Source: Nocardia puris
GTDB lineage: Bacteria; Actinomycetota; Actinomycetes; Mycobacteriales; Mycobacteriaceae
Assembly: GCF_003315035.1 (NCBI RefSeq)
Contig: NZ_QNRE01000001.1
Span: 655,224 to 719,223, forward strand
DNA length: 64,000 nt
Reading direction: 5' to 3'
The position numbers and the translations under genes were made by a program. The stretch's first letter is position 1, and each line of letters begins with the position of its first letter. The notes under the pieces were generated by a model. It was given only the letters and a program-made list of their open reading frames with translations, was not told the origin of the DNA and ran no database searches. Below, piece after piece: positions 35,549 to 45,073 of the stretch.

Positions 35549-36028
35549 GCCCGAATTCTAGGCGCGGCCGCCCGATTCGGCCGCCCACGAGCGACCGGCC
35601 TCACACCCGATCCACCCGCGCGCCACCAGACCAGCCCGCTCGGCCTCGGCACCACGAGCACGCGTTCACCCAGCTGGTCGATGACACGAACTCTCGCCAC
35701 CAGCCGCCACGGGCGCCGCCACCCGAACGGCCCCGAACGACGGCCGGACCGCGCCGCCCCGGATTCGCCCACGGCGACAACGCCACGCTGCGACCGCACC
35801 GCGCCACCACGCGCGCAGAATCGAGCGTCACCGGACCGCGCGAGGTGATGCGCTCAGCACCCACCGCCGCGCACCGGACATGGGCGGCAGCGGCGCACCG
35901 TCGCCGGGGCGGTCTACTCGCGCAGTCGGCATGCCACACGGCTCCTGCCCGACGCACCACCAAGCTGACACGCGCGCCGGGCCGTCACGCCCACCGGGCT
36001 CACCCCCGGAGTGCGCGAATCTCCTTGC
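35549..36028. other. Intergenic region, no gene seen
   Basis: These 480 bases, GC-rich and with stop-free frames on both strands, show no ribosome binding site, family motif or clear terminator. Codon periodicity is not evident. Confidence 0.5.
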
Positions 36029-37774
36029 TCAGGGCCGCATCTCATACGCGCCGTCATACGACGCGACCTGCGCCCACACGCGGTCGAAACGCTCCCGATC
36101 CGCGACCGGGGTGCGCAGGGCCGACAGCGCCCACTCCTGCTGCGCCGGGGTGGCGGAGGGCTTGCCGTAGAGGGTCGTGGCGTAGCCGTTGAAGTCGCGT
36201 ACCTGGAAGTCGAAGATGCGGTCCAGCACGTCGACGTCGAGGCCGGTAAGGGCGGCCTGCTCCAGGATCAGCTGGCCGTAGACCACCAGGGAGAACAGGT
36301 GGCCGATGGTGAGCATGAAGTCGAGGTCCTGCTGCTGGTCGGCGTCGGGCGCGGCGGTGGCCAGCAGGGTGCGCAGGGCCTGGGCCTGCTCGTAGAAGCG
36401 CGCCACGTTCGGCACGTCGGAGTGCTTCTCGTACACCGGGCTCCAGTCGGCGAACTGCACCTTGCCCGCGCCGCGCGCCGGACCCTGCCGCCAGAAGAAC
36501 TCGTCGTCGGCCGCGTCCTGGCGGGTGCCGACCTCCGGGTACTCCTTGGGGTTGAACAGGTAGTTGGGCATGAACTTCAGGATCTGCCCGACGTTCACGT
36601 GCACGGTGCCCTCGAGCCGGGGCAGCGTGTTGATGAGCCGCTGCACCTCGTTGAAGTAGGTGTTCTTCTCGAATCCCTTGGCCGCCAGCACATCCAGCAG
36701 CAGCGTGATCACCACTTCGCCCTCGGAGGTGACCTTGGACTTGGTCATCGGGTTGAACAGCAGGTAGCGCCGGTCGTCGAGGCTCGCGGTCCGGAAGTAG
36801 TCGACGGCGCGGTCGCTGAACAGCTTCATGGCCACGATGCGCGTGTAGGCGTCGACGAAATTGCTGCGCACGTGCGGGAAGTCGGTGACGCGCTTGCCGT
36901 AGAGGATGCGGTTGTTGGCGTGGGTGATGGCCTCGTAGAAAGAGTGCTCCACCATGCCGATACCGCCGTGGCACAGGTTGAACTTGCCGACGTTCACCGT
37001 GTTCAGCGCGGCCGAGAACGCTTCCGGGCCGGTGTGCAGGATGTCCTCGGCGCGCACCGGGTAGTCCTCCAGCCGGAACGTGCTCACGTACATCTGCTGG
37101 CGCACAACGTTATCGATGAGGTGGTAGTTCTCGTGCCGGCTGTCGGCCGCGAACCACACGTACCCCTCGGCGCCCTCCACGTCGGAGCGGCGGGAGAACA
37201 CCGACACCATGCTCGCCACGTTGCCATTGCCGATGTAGTACTTGGACCCGTTGGCGCGGAACAGGATTCCGGCCTCGTGATCGGCGCTGCCCGGCTCGGT
37301 GGGGGTGAGCACCATATCGGTGTTGTAGATGTCGGCGCCGCGCTTCTGCTCCGAGAGCCCGAACGCCATGACCTGACCGTCGGCGAGGTCGGCGGCGGCG
37401 CGCCGCTTGGCGGCCTCGTTGTCGCTCTGCCAGATCGGGCCGAGGCCGAGGATGGTGACCTGTTCGGCGTACCAGTAGGCCAGGCCGTAGAAGCCGAAGA
37501 TCTCCGACAGGGCCGCGTTGCGGGCGGCGTCCCAGCGGCGGTTCTCGTCGCCGTCGGCGTAGGCCGCCGGGGTGAGGAAGGTCGCGAACAACTTCTCCTT
37601 CGCGACGAAGTCGAGGAAGTCCGCGGTCCACACCGCGTTGTGGTCGTCGTCGAGCAGCTGCCGCTTGCCCCGGCTCTCGAACCACTCGATGGTGGCCTTC
37701 AGCAGTCGTCGCGTCTCGGCGTCGAACTGCTGCGGGTCGTAGGTGGCGGGGTTGAACAACAACGCATCGGTCAT
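36029..37774 (-). CDS. Acyl-CoA dehydrogenase family protein (large form)
   Basis: The 581-residue protein has the flavin-enzyme pattern VMAFGLSEQKRGADIYNTDMVLTPT followed by SKYYIGNGNVASMVSVFSRR, the middle beta domain, and a C-terminal helical domain (FNLCHGGIGMVEHSFYEAITHANNRILYGKRVTDFPHVRSNFVDAYTRIVAMKLFSDRAVDYF). It is longer than the usual 380-400 residues owing to a C-terminal extension, as in AidB-like or very-long-chain types. It should oxidise an acyl-CoA with FAD. Start is the ATG at 37774 (MTDALLFNPATYDP). It diverges from an NADP-dependent reductase; a perfect palindrome lies between them. Confidence 0.88.
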   Translation of the reverse strand: MTDALLFNPATYDPQQFDAETRRLLKATIEWFESRGKRQLLDDDHNAVWTADFLDFVAKEKLFATFLTPAAYADGDENRRWDAARNAALSEIFGFYGLAYWYAEQVTILGLGPIWQSDNEAAKRRAAADLADGQVMAFGLSEQKRGADIYNTDMVLTPTEPGSADHEAGILFRANGSKYYIGNGNVASMVSVFSRRSDVEGAEGYVWFAADSRHENYHLIDNVVRQQMYVSTFRLEDYPVRAEDILHTGPEAFSAALNTVNVGKFNLCHGGIGMVEHSFYEAITHANNRILYGKRVTDFPHVRSNFVDAYTRIVAMKLFSDRAVDYFRTASLDDRRYLLFNPMTKSKVTSEGEVVITLLLDVLAAKGFEKNTYFNEVQRLINTLPRLEGTVHVNVGQILKFMPNYLFNPKEYPEVGTRQDAADDEFFWRQGPARGAGKVQFADWSPVYEKHSDVPNVARFYEQAQALRTLLATAAPDADQQQDLDFMLTIGHLFSLVVYGQLILEQAALTGLDVDVLDRIFDFQVRDFNGYATTLYGKPSATPAQQEWALSALRTPVADRERFDRVWAQVASYDGAYEMRP

Positions 37775-37841
37775 GCCGGTCAACTTACCAGTGGGTAACA
37801 GCCCCGCGCGCGCCCTTCCCGGGACGCTGACCAGCACTTTC

Positions 37842-37859
37842 ACCTACGCGAGCGTAGGT
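37842..37859. promoter_or_regulatory. Perfect 18-base palindrome, probable TetR-type operator
   Basis: ACCTACGC-GA-GCGTAGGT lies between the divergent acyl-CoA dehydrogenase and reductase genes, 68 bases before the former and 202 before the latter. A TTGACA follows directly on the plus strand. No regulator gene is adjacent. Confidence 0.65.
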
Positions 37860-38060
37860 TGACAGCCACTTTCCGACATCGGCGCAGGAAACGCCCCGCG
37901 CACTCCGGGCCTCGCGGTGCGGGAATTTCGCGCCGCCGGGATTTGTCGAAGCTGGACGGCAGTCGCGAGCCGGCCGGGCGACGCCGCGCGTCCGGGTGCG
38001 TGCGACTCCGAACCGGACCCGTCGCGGCCCCCGATCAGCGACCCTCCAGGGAGACGACAT

Positions 38061-39110
38061 ATGAGCACGAAGAGCACCCAGGTCCGACTCGCCAACCGCC
38101 CCATCGGCGAACCGAGCGACAGCGACTTCGAGTTCGTCACCGTCGAATTACCCGAGCCGGGGCCGGGCCAACTGCTGGTGCGCACCGTCTATCTCTCGCT
38201 CGACCCGTACATGCGCGGGCGGATGAGCACGGCGAAATCCTATGCCGCACCACTGGAATTGGGGGATGTGATCGTCGGCGGCACCGTCAGCGAGGTCGTG
38301 CGCTCGGAGTCGCCCGACTACGCGGCAGGCGACGTGGTGCTGGGCTACCCCGGGTGGCAGACGCACGCGGTGGTCGACGCCGCGACGGTCTCCCGCATCG
38401 ACGCATCCGCGCCGATCTCCACCGCGCTCGGCGTCCTGGGCATGCCGGGGTTCACCGCCTACGCCGGTCTGCTGGAGATCGGCAAGCCGCGCCCCGGCGA
38501 GACCGTGGTGGTCGCCGCGGCGGCCGGACCGGTCGGCTCCGCGGTGGGCCAGATCGCGCGGATCCACGGCGCGCGGGCGGTCGGCATCGCCGGAGGTCCG
38601 GAGAAGTGCCGCCTGCTCATCGAGGAGTTCGGCTTCGACGCCGCGATCGATCACCGCTCTCCCACCTTCACCGAGGACCTGGCCGCGGCCACACCCGACG
38701 GGGTGGACGTGTACTTCGAGAACGTCGGCGGCGCCGTCACCGAGACGGTGCTCGAGCGGCTGAACATCTTCGCCCGGATTCCGGTGTGCGGCTTGGTCTC
38801 CGGCTACAACGCCACCGAGGCGCCCGTCGGCGTCGACCGGCTGCCCGGCTTCCTGCGGCGCGTGCTGACCCTCAGCCTGACCGTGCGGGGTTTCCTCCAG
38901 TCCGAGTTCGTCCCGACCCACCACGACGCCTTCGTCCGCGACATGAGCGGCTGGCTGCGCGACGGGAAGGTGCGCTACCGCGAGGACATCGTCGACGGGC
39001 TGGACCGGGCGCCCGAGGCGTTCCGCGGGCTGCTCACCGGGCGCAACGTGGGCAAACTGCTGGTGCGGGTGGGCGCGGAACCCGCGGGAGTACGTGACAA
39101 CCGACCCTGA
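38061..39110 (+). CDS. NADP-dependent medium-chain oxidoreductase (zinc-free)
   Basis: The 349-residue protein is of the leukotriene B4 dehydrogenase / CurA-like group of medium-chain reductases: SLDPYMRGRMSTAKSY, LGMPGFTAYAGLLEIGKPRPGETVVVAAAAGPVGSAVGQIARIHGARAVGIAGGPEKC and DVYFENVGGAVTETVLERL are diagnostic, and zinc ligands are absent. Such enzymes reduce enones with NADPH. The ATG at 38061 has AGGGAGA six bases upstream. It diverges from the acyl-CoA dehydrogenase gene and ends at a strong hairpin shared with proS. Confidence 0.93.
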   Translation: MSTKSTQVRLANRPIGEPSDSDFEFVTVELPEPGPGQLLVRTVYLSLDPYMRGRMSTAKSYAAPLELGDVIVGGTVSEVVRSESPDYAAGDVVLGYPGWQTHAVVDAATVSRIDASAPISTALGVLGMPGFTAYAGLLEIGKPRPGETVVVAAAAGPVGSAVGQIARIHGARAVGIAGGPEKCRLLIEEFGFDAAIDHRSPTFTEDLAAATPDGVDVYFENVGGAVTETVLERLNIFARIPVCGLVSGYNATEAPVGVDRLPGFLRRVLTLSLTVRGFLQSEFVPTHHDAFVRDMSGWLRDGKVRYREDIVDGLDRAPEAFRGLLTGRNVGKLLVRVGAEPAGVRDNRP

Positions 39111-39118
39111 AACGCACA

Positions 39119-39149
39119 GCGCCCCGGCCCGTCGAACGGGCCGGGGCGC
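39119..39149. terminator. Bidirectional hairpin between oxidoreductase and proS
   Basis: GCGCCCCGGCCCGT and ACGGGCCGGGGCGC form a perfect 14-base stem with a CGA loop, exactly between the two convergent stops. Confidence 0.9.
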
Positions 39150-39160
39150 AACGCGCGATA

Positions 39161-40909
39161 TCAGCCGCGAATCCGCGCGACCACGGTGGCGACCGCGTCG
39201 GCGGCGGGCACGTCCTCGGCCTCGCCGGTGAAACGGTTGCGCAGTTCCACCTTGCCCTCGGCCCAGCCGCGGCCGATGACCAGCACCCACGGCATGCCGA
39301 GCAGTTCGGCGTCCTTGAACTTCACGCCGGGCGAGGCGGTGCGGTCGTCGAACAGCACGTCCAGACCGTGGGCGTCGAGTCCGGCCACGACCTCCTCGGC
39401 GCCCGCGCGGGCGGCGTCGTCCTTGTTCGCGATGACGACGTGCACATCGAAGGGCGCGATCGCGGCGGGCCAGCGCAGGCCCTTCTCGTCGTGCTGCTGC
39501 TCGGCCACCACCGCGACCATGCGGGAGACGCCGACACCGTAGGAGCCCATGATGAGCCGCACCGGCTTGCCGTTCTCGCCGAGCACGTCCACCTCGAACG
39601 CGTCGGTGTACTTGTAGCCGAGCTGGAAGATGTGGCCGATCTCGATGCCGCGCGCCGACACCAGGGTGCCGCGCCCATCGGGCGAGGGATCGCCGTCGCG
39701 GACCTCGGCGGCCTCGATGGTGCCGTCGGGGGTGAAGTCGCGGCCCGCGACCAGGCCCACCACGTGCTTGCCGGGGCTGTCGGCGCCGGTGATCCACGCC
39801 GTGCCGGTCACCACGCGCGGGTCGACCAGGTAGCGGATACCGTTCTCCTGCAACGCCTTCGGGCCGATGTAGCCCTTCACCAGGAACGGGTTGGCGGCGA
39901 AGTCGGCCTCGTCGAGCAGTTCGACCTCGGCGGGCTCGACCGACGCGGACAGGCGCTTGTCGTCCACCTCGCGGTCACCGGGCACGCCGATGCCGACGAT
40001 CTCGGTCTTGCCGTCGGGGTGGCGCAGCTTCACCATCACGTTCTTGAGCGTGTCGGCGGCGGTGGCCTCGCGGCCGAGGACGCCCGCCCGATTCGCCCAC
40101 TCGACCAGCGTCGCGATGGTCGGGGTGTCGGGGGTGTCGTGGACGACGGCCTCGGGCTTGCCCTCGACCGGCTGCGGTTCGGGAGCGGGCGTGACCACCG
40201 CCTCCACATTGGCCGCGTAGCCGGACTCACGGCACAGCACGTAGGTGTCCTCGCCGACGGGGCTGTCGGCCAGGAACTCCTCCGACGCGCTGCCGCCCAT
40301 CGCGCCCGAGGTGGCGGCCACGATCACGTACCGCACGTCGAGGCGGTCGAAGATGCGCTTGTAGGCGTCGCGGTGGGCGTTGTAGCTGGCCTTCAGGCCG
40401 TCTTCGTCGAGGTCGAAGGAGTAGGAGTCCTTCATCACGAACTCGCGCCCGCGCAGGATGCCCGCGCGCGGGCGTTCCTCGTCGCGGTACTTGGTCTGGA
40501 TCTGGTAGAGCGTGACCGGCAGATCCTTATAGGAGTTGTACTCGCTCTTCACGGTGAGCGCGAACAGCTCCTCGTGGGTGGGGCCGAGCAGGTAGTCGGC
40601 GCCCTTGCGGTCCTGGAGGCGGAACAGGGCGTCGCCGTATTCGGTCCACCGGTTGGTGGTCTCGTACGGTTCGCGCGGCAGCAGCGCGGGCAGCGAGATC
40701 TCCTGCGCGCCGATGGCGTTCATCTCCTCGCGCACCACGTTCTCGACCTTGCGCAGCACGCGCAGGCCGAGCGGCAGCCACGAGTACACGCCCGGGGCGA
40801 CCCGGCGCACGTATCCGGCGCGGACGAGAAGCTTGTGACTGGGTACCTCGGCGTCGGCGGGATCGTCGCGCAGAGTACGCAGGAAAAGGTGCGAGAGGCG
40901 GGTGATCAC
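39161..40909 (-). CDS. proS: Proline--tRNA ligase
   Basis: Class II synthetase of the bacterial type with the editing insertion. The 582-residue protein starts [36 protein letters not shown], motif 2 ([30 protein letters not shown]), the INS editing domain (about 225-400, with [28 protein letters not shown] and [12 protein letters not shown]), and motif 3 ([20 protein letters not shown]), followed by the anticodon-binding domain. The GTG at 40909 matches the mycobacterial start; an upstream frame is open but not homologous. TACGCT eight bases upstream suggests a leaderless mRNA. Confidence 0.97.
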   Translation of the reverse strand: MITRLSHLFLRTLRDDPADAEVPSHKLLVRAGYVRRVAPGVYSWLPLGLRVLRKVENVVREEMNAIGAQEISLPALLPREPYETTNRWTEYGDALFRLQDRKGADYLLGPTHEELFALTVKSEYNSYKDLPVTLYQIQTKYRDEERPRAGILRGREFVMKDSYSFDLDEDGLKASYNAHRDAYKRIFDRLDVRYVIVAATSGAMGGSASEEFLADSPVGEDTYVLCRESGYAANVEAVVTPAPEPQPVEGKPEAVVHDTPDTPTIATLVEWANRAGVLGREATAADTLKNVMVKLRHPDGKTEIVGIGVPGDREVDDKRLSASVEPAEVELLDEADFAANPFLVKGYIGPKALQENGIRYLVDPRVVTGTAWITGADSPGKHVVGLVAGRDFTPDGTIEAAEVRDGDPSPDGRGTLVSARGIEIGHIFQLGYKYTDAFEVDVLGENGKPVRLIMGSYGVGVSRMVAVVAEQQHDEKGLRWPAAIAPFDVHVVIANKDDAARAGAEEVVAGLDAHGLDVLFDDRTASPGVKFKDAELLGMPWVLVIGRGWAEGKVELRNRFTGEAEDVPAADAVATVVARIRG

Positions 40910-40917
40910 GGCTCTGA

Positions 40918-40923
40918 AGCGTA
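40918..40923 (-). promoter_or_regulatory. -10 hexamer of proS (leaderless)
   Basis: TACGCT on the minus strand ends eight bases before the GTG start, without a ribosome binding site. Confidence 0.45.
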
Positions 40924-40986
40924 GTCCCTGGCCGCGCGGCGTCTGCAAGGCATTATCCCTTTCGCGGCCCGGCGGCGGGCGGCCGG

Positions 40987-40992
40987 TACCGT
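40987..40992 (+). promoter_or_regulatory. -10 hexamer of yaaA (leaderless)
   Basis: TACCGT ends eight bases before the GTG at 41001. It faces the proS promoter about 65 bases away. Confidence 0.45.
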
Positions 40993-41000
40993 AACGGCTC

Positions 41001-41744
41001 GTGCTGGTGCTGCTTCCTCCCTCCGAAACCAAGTCCGACGGCGGCACGGGCGCGCCCCTGGACCTGGACGCGCTCGCGATGCCGCAGCTCACGGCGGTGC
41101 GCGACAAACTGGTCACCGAGGTGATCGCGCTGTCGGCCGACCCCGACGCGGCCCGCTCCGCGCTGGGGCTCGGCAAGGGGGCTGACGCGGAGCTCGCGCG
41201 CAACGCGGCGCTGCGCATCTCGCCGACCCGTCCGGCGCTGGAGCGCTACACCGGCGTGCTGTACGACGCGCTGGACGCGAAGTCGTTCACCAAGGCGCAG
41301 CGCGCCAAGGCCGACGCGCGGCTGGCAATCGGCTCGGCGCTGTTCGGCGCGGTGCGCGCGACCGATCCCATCCCGGCCTACCGCCTCTCCGGCGGGTCCA
41401 AACTGCCCGGCCTGCCCACGCTCTCGGCCGTGTGGCGCGACGACCTGCCCGCCGCGCTGCGCGCCGAAGCCGCCGACGATCTGGTGATCGACCTGCGTTC
41501 GGGCGTCTATCAGCAGCTCGGGCGGGTGCCGGGCGCGATCACCGCGAACGTCCTCACCGAGCACCCCGACGGTTCCCGCACCGTGGTGAGCCACTTCAAC
41601 AAGCACCACAAGGGGTTGCTCGCCCGCGCCCTGGTGCTCACCCGCGCCGAGCCGGGCGATATCCGCGCCGTCGCCCGGGTGGCGGGCAAGGCCGGGCTGC
41701 GTGCCGAAATCGCTTCGCCTACGGAACTTCTCATCATCACCTGA
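41001..41744 (+). CDS. yaaA: YaaA family peroxide-stress protein (DUF328)
   Basis: The 247-residue protein starts [15 protein letters not shown], the family opening, with [50 protein letters not shown] and [17 protein letters not shown]. In E. coli YaaA lowers intracellular iron during peroxide stress and binds DNA. It diverges from proS with overlapping short promoters. The GTG start has no ribosome binding site. Confidence 0.93.
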   Translation: MLVLLPPSETKSDGGTGAPLDLDALAMPQLTAVRDKLVTEVIALSADPDAARSALGLGKGADAELARNAALRISPTRPALERYTGVLYDALDAKSFTKAQRAKADARLAIGSALFGAVRATDPIPAYRLSGGSKLPGLPTLSAVWRDDLPAALRAEAADDLVIDLRSGVYQQLGRVPGAITANVLTEHPDGSRTVVSHFNKHHKGLLARALVLTRAEPGDIRAVARVAGKAGLRAEIASPTELLIIT

Positions 41745-41935
41745 GGGTTGGTCGCGGCGCGCACAGCCACGGGAACTTCCCCGGGCAGGTCCACCACCGC
41801 GGTGCCGTTTGTCGTTCGCGTACGTGGGTCCATCGCGCGGCACCCCGTTGCGATTCGATCGCGGCGATCCGAACGCGTGCGTCGCGAGGGTGTGACGGGA
41901 ACGCTGGACCGGGTGCCCCACGCGAAAGCTGTTCC

Positions 41936-42183
41936 ATGACACTGTCTCCCGACGGCGCACCTGTCGCCCTGATAACCGGTGCCGCGTCGGGCATCGGGCG
42001 CGCGACCGCCGAGCTGTTCGCCGAGCGCGGGTATCGGGTGGTGGCGGTGGACGTTTCCGAGGCGGGGCTCGCCACGTTTGGCGGCGATGTCGTCACGGTC
42101 GCCGGGGACGTCTCCGGCGAGGCGGTCAACCGGCTCGCGGTGGACACGGCGCTGTCTCGATTCGGCCGGATCGACACCGTCGG
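41936..42183 (+). pseudogene. N-terminal remnant of a short-chain dehydrogenase/reductase
   Basis: From an ATG at 41936 about 82 codons read VALITGAASGIGRATAELFAERGYRVVAVDVSEAGLATF, then VVTVAGDVSGEAVNRLAVDTALSRFGRIDTV: a complete cofactor-binding start of an SDR up to the point where LVNNAG should follow. Homology stops there. The same frame stays open antisense to the HD-domain gene but resembles nothing, and the catalytic Ser-Tyr-Lys is missing. The gene has lost about two thirds of its length, probably by a deletion joining it to the 3' end of the HD gene. Confidence 0.8.
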
Positions 42184-42277
42184 CAGCATCGAAGAACACG
42201 GCGTGGATCGACAGCGTCCGCCGGAGGGCGGCCCTGTGCGATCGGCCCCGCGTCGCCCGCGGGAATCGAGTCCGGTA

Positions 42278-42907
42278 TCAGCCGGCGCGCCCCGAGAGCC
42301 GCGCCAATTCCGCCGCGAGATTGGCGCGCGCCACCGACTCATACCGTTCCCGCCCGGTGTCCGTGTGAAACAGCTGCGGCAGCGCGGCGAGGTTCGCCAG
42401 CACCGCCGACCGCCCCTTGCGGTACAGATCGTCCGGGACGTGCGCGTACTCCGCCCGCACCGCCGAAGCGTATGCGGCGTAAGCGGATTCGCCCGCCGCG
42501 AGGATCGCCAGGTCGGCGTCGCAGAGGACGCCGCCGTTGCGATCACCGGCCTCGGGGGCGTGGGCCGCGGTGACGAGCACCAACCGGACCACCTCGCGGA
42601 CCAAGTCCTCGGGGAGCCCGAGTTCGCGCAAGGTGGTCTCCGCGAGTTCGGCGCTGCGCGCCTCGTTGTCGTCGCGGTCCACCGCGTAGATCGCGTCGTG
42701 GAAGAACGCGGCGTAGCGCACGGCGTCCGGGTCGTCGGCGCCGGCCGCGAGCTCGTCGATCACGCGCAGCATGGCCGCCAGGTGCTCGACCGTGTGATAG
42801 TGCCGGTGCGGTTCCCGATAGCGGCGCACCAGGTCCTCGCCCACGTGCTCGGTGCCGGGCCTGGCCAGCGCCGCCCATCGGGCGAGCAGATCCTCCTCGA
42901 TCCCCAT
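42278..42907 (-). CDS. HD-domain metal-dependent phosphohydrolase
   Basis: The 209-residue protein belongs to a predicted HD hydrolase family: YREPHRHYHTVEHLAAMLRVIDEL gives the first metal-binding His cluster, FFHDAIYAVDRDDNEARSAELAE the HD pair, LVLVTAAHAPEAGDRNGGVLCDADLAILA the third and fourth ligands. Substrate unknown. The ATG at 42907 starts MGIEEDLLARWAALARPG. The 3' end abuts the SDR remnant. Confidence 0.92.
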   Translation of the reverse strand: MGIEEDLLARWAALARPGTEHVGEDLVRRYREPHRHYHTVEHLAAMLRVIDELAAGADDPDAVRYAAFFHDAIYAVDRDDNEARSAELAETTLRELGLPEDLVREVVRLVLVTAAHAPEAGDRNGGVLCDADLAILAAGESAYAAYASAVRAEYAHVPDDLYRKGRSAVLANLAALPQLFHTDTGRERYESVARANLAAELARLSGRAG

Positions 42908-43085
42908 CGGCCCAGTGTCCCCGGCGATCCCGGCCCCGACAACGCCGCGGGAGTGTGCGATTTCCCACCGTCGACCGGCGGTTTCGAGCCGCCCGGCACA
43001 GGCACGGCACGGGCCCGCCGGATCCCTTTCGAATCATCGTGCGCGATACGGAATCCGCCCGTGCGCCACGTTGTTTCCACCAAGC

Positions 43086-43490
43086 GTGACATCGACACTC
43101 TCCGACGCACTCAAGAAGTACATCGACGATGAGAAGGTCTACGCGACCGTCGCCACCCTCGGCCCCGACGGTCACCCGCAGCTGAAGGTGATCTGGCTCA
43201 AGCGCGAGGGCGACGACCTGCTGTATTCCACCACCGCCACCCGCCAGCAGGCCAAGAACCTGGCCAAAGACCCGCGGATCACCATCTTGATCAGCCCGCC
43301 CGATCAGCCGCAGATCTACGCCGAGATCCGCGGCACGGCCACCGTGACCCCCGACCCGGACAAGCAGCTCCCCGACGAGCTCGCCCTGAAGTACACCGGT
43401 CAGACCTTCGACAAGATCAACCCGGACGCCGCGCAGGACGAGCGGGTGATCGTGCGGCTCACCCCGCGCAAGGTCGTCGGCCAGTTCTGA
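43086..43490 (+). CDS. PPOX-class (probably F420-dependent) flavoprotein
   Basis: The 134-residue split-barrel protein (YIDDEKVYATVATLGPDGHPQLKVIWLKREGDDLLYSTTATRQQAKNLAKDPRITILI) is a typical actinobacterial PPOX-class F420-dependent enzyme. These bind F420 and reduce or detoxify varied substrates. Start is a GTG at 43086 (MTSTLSDALKKYI); no clear ribosome binding site. It ends eight bases from the convergent MFS gene with no terminator between. Confidence 0.9.
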   Translation: MTSTLSDALKKYIDDEKVYATVATLGPDGHPQLKVIWLKREGDDLLYSTTATRQQAKNLAKDPRITILISPPDQPQIYAEIRGTATVTPDPDKQLPDELALKYTGQTFDKINPDAAQDERVIVRLTPRKVVGQF

Positions 43491-43497
43491 CGGCCGC

Positions 43498-44982
43498 TCA
43501 GGCCCGCTGCGCCTCTTCCTGCGCGTGGTGGGCTTGGGCGACCTGCTGCGGCGTGAAGCGCAACGTGAGCGCGATCAGGCCGATCAGCACCGCGATGCCC
43601 GCGCACACCGCGAGGACGAACGTGTAGCCGCTGCCGAGCGCCGCGATCTCGGCCGGGTTCATCTCCGAGGCCTTGCCGGTGGTGCCGCCGAGCGACAGCG
43701 TGCGCGACACCGCGATCGGGGTGAGCACACCGATCGCCATCGGGGTGCCCAGGTTCATGAACATCTGCCCGACGGCGGCGAGCGGGCCGATATCGGACGG
43801 CGGCACGTTCACCAGCACGCACAGCGGCGCGACCACCATCGCGATGCCGACACCGAACCCGATGACGAGCAAGAGGATCAGCAGCGTCGGCAGATAGCTC
43901 ACGTCGCCGTCGAGGGTGGAGCCGAACAGCAGGCCGATGGCGAGCACCGTCGCCGCGCCGGTCAGCAGCCAGCGCGGCGCGACGAGCATGGCGAGTTTGG
44001 AGGCCAGCGCGCCGCCGACGCCGATGCCGATGGTGAACGGGATCGAGGCCAGGCCGGCTTGCAGCGGGCTGTAGCCGATGACGTTCTGCATGAACTGGGC
44101 GACGAAGTACGTCATCGCGCCGAGCACGCCGCCGGCCAGCAGGATGAGTAGGAAGGTGGTGACGCGGTCGCGACTGTCGAACAGCGACCACGGCAGCAGC
44201 GGGTCGTTCACGTTGCGCTCCGCGAGCACGAAGATCACCAGCAGGATGAGACCGCCCGCGATCGACCCGATGATCACCGGACTGGTCCAGCCGAACTGCG
44301 GGCCTTCGGTCGCGCCGAAGACGATCGCCGCGCACGCCAGCGTGCCGAGCACAGCGCCCCGGATGTCCAAGGTGACGCGGTGGTGGCCGGTGTCGGCCAG
44401 GCAGTACACCGCGCCGAGCACGATGAGCGCGCCGATGGGGACGTTGATGAGGAAGATCCACCGCCACGACACCTCGGTGAGCGCGCCGCCCACGACGAGA
44501 CCGCCCACCGAGCCGATGCCGACCATGGAACCGACGATGGCGATCGCCTGGTTGCGGGCCGGTCCGGGGGCGAAGGTGGTGGCCACCAGAGCCAGCGCGG
44601 CGGGGGCCGCGATCGCCGCGCCCGCACCCTGCACCGCGCGGGCCCCGATGAGCATGCCCGCCCCTTGGGCGAGGCCGCAGACCAGCGAGGCCAGCGTGAA
44701 TACGCCGACGCCGACGATGAGCATGCGTTTGCGCCCGAACGCGTCACCGAGGCGGCCGCCGAGCAGCATGAGGCCGGCGAAGGTGAGACCGTAGGAGGTG
44801 ACGGTCCACGCGCTACCCGCGCTGGACAGTCCCATCTGGTCCTGCAGGCGCGGCAGCGCGAAGATCACGACCGTGCCGTCGAGCACCACCATGAGCTGCA
44901 GCCCGCTCAGGACCAATATCGCGAGCCCGAAGGCCCGCTGCGTCACCGGATACTGCATCGTCGCCGCGGGTTTCTCGAGCAC
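43498..44982 (-). CDS. MFS exporter, DHA2 (14-helix) family
   Basis: The 494-residue membrane protein has 14 predicted helices, the motif A loop LLGGRLGDAFGRKRMLIVG, an embedded motif GARAVQGAGAAIAAPAALALVA and the D-containing LDGTVVIFALPRLQ of helix 1 typical of drug and antibiotic exporters such as EmrB or QacA. Proton-driven export is expected. The GTG at 44982 lies inside a 15-base palindrome; ATG at 44958 is the other possible start. No regulator is adjacent. Confidence 0.92.
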   Translation of the reverse strand: MLEKPAATMQYPVTQRAFGLAILVLSGLQLMVVLDGTVVIFALPRLQDQMGLSSAGSAWTVTSYGLTFAGLMLLGGRLGDAFGRKRMLIVGVGVFTLASLVCGLAQGAGMLIGARAVQGAGAAIAAPAALALVATTFAPGPARNQAIAIVGSMVGIGSVGGLVVGGALTEVSWRWIFLINVPIGALIVLGAVYCLADTGHHRVTLDIRGAVLGTLACAAIVFGATEGPQFGWTSPVIIGSIAGGLILLVIFVLAERNVNDPLLPWSLFDSRDRVTTFLLILLAGGVLGAMTYFVAQFMQNVIGYSPLQAGLASIPFTIGIGVGGALASKLAMLVAPRWLLTGAATVLAIGLLFGSTLDGDVSYLPTLLILLLVIGFGVGIAMVVAPLCVLVNVPPSDIGPLAAVGQMFMNLGTPMAIGVLTPIAVSRTLSLGGTTGKASEMNPAEIAALGSGYTFVLAVCAGIAVLIGLIALTLRFTPQQVAQAHHAQEEAQRA

Positions 44983-44995
44983 AGTGAGTCACTGT
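44981..44995. promoter_or_regulatory. Palindromic operator over the MFS gene start
   Basis: ACAGTGA-G-TCACTGT is a perfect 15-base palindrome that covers the start codon and most of the TACAGT hexamer (44991-44996, minus strand) lying eight bases upstream. A repressor bound here would block a leaderless promoter. Confidence 0.65.
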
Positions 44996-45073
44996 AAACC
45001 ACGGTGCTGGTTACCCGATCCCACGGGCGAGCGGGAGGCGAGGGCGGTCCGCCGGGGCACGGCCGAGATCCCG

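Noticed and set aside
41432..43132. Long plus-strand frame joining yaaA, the SDR remnant and beyond as one protein
   Set aside because: Its first part is out of frame with yaaA and its last part is antisense to the HD gene; only the SDR piece (41936-42183) has homology.
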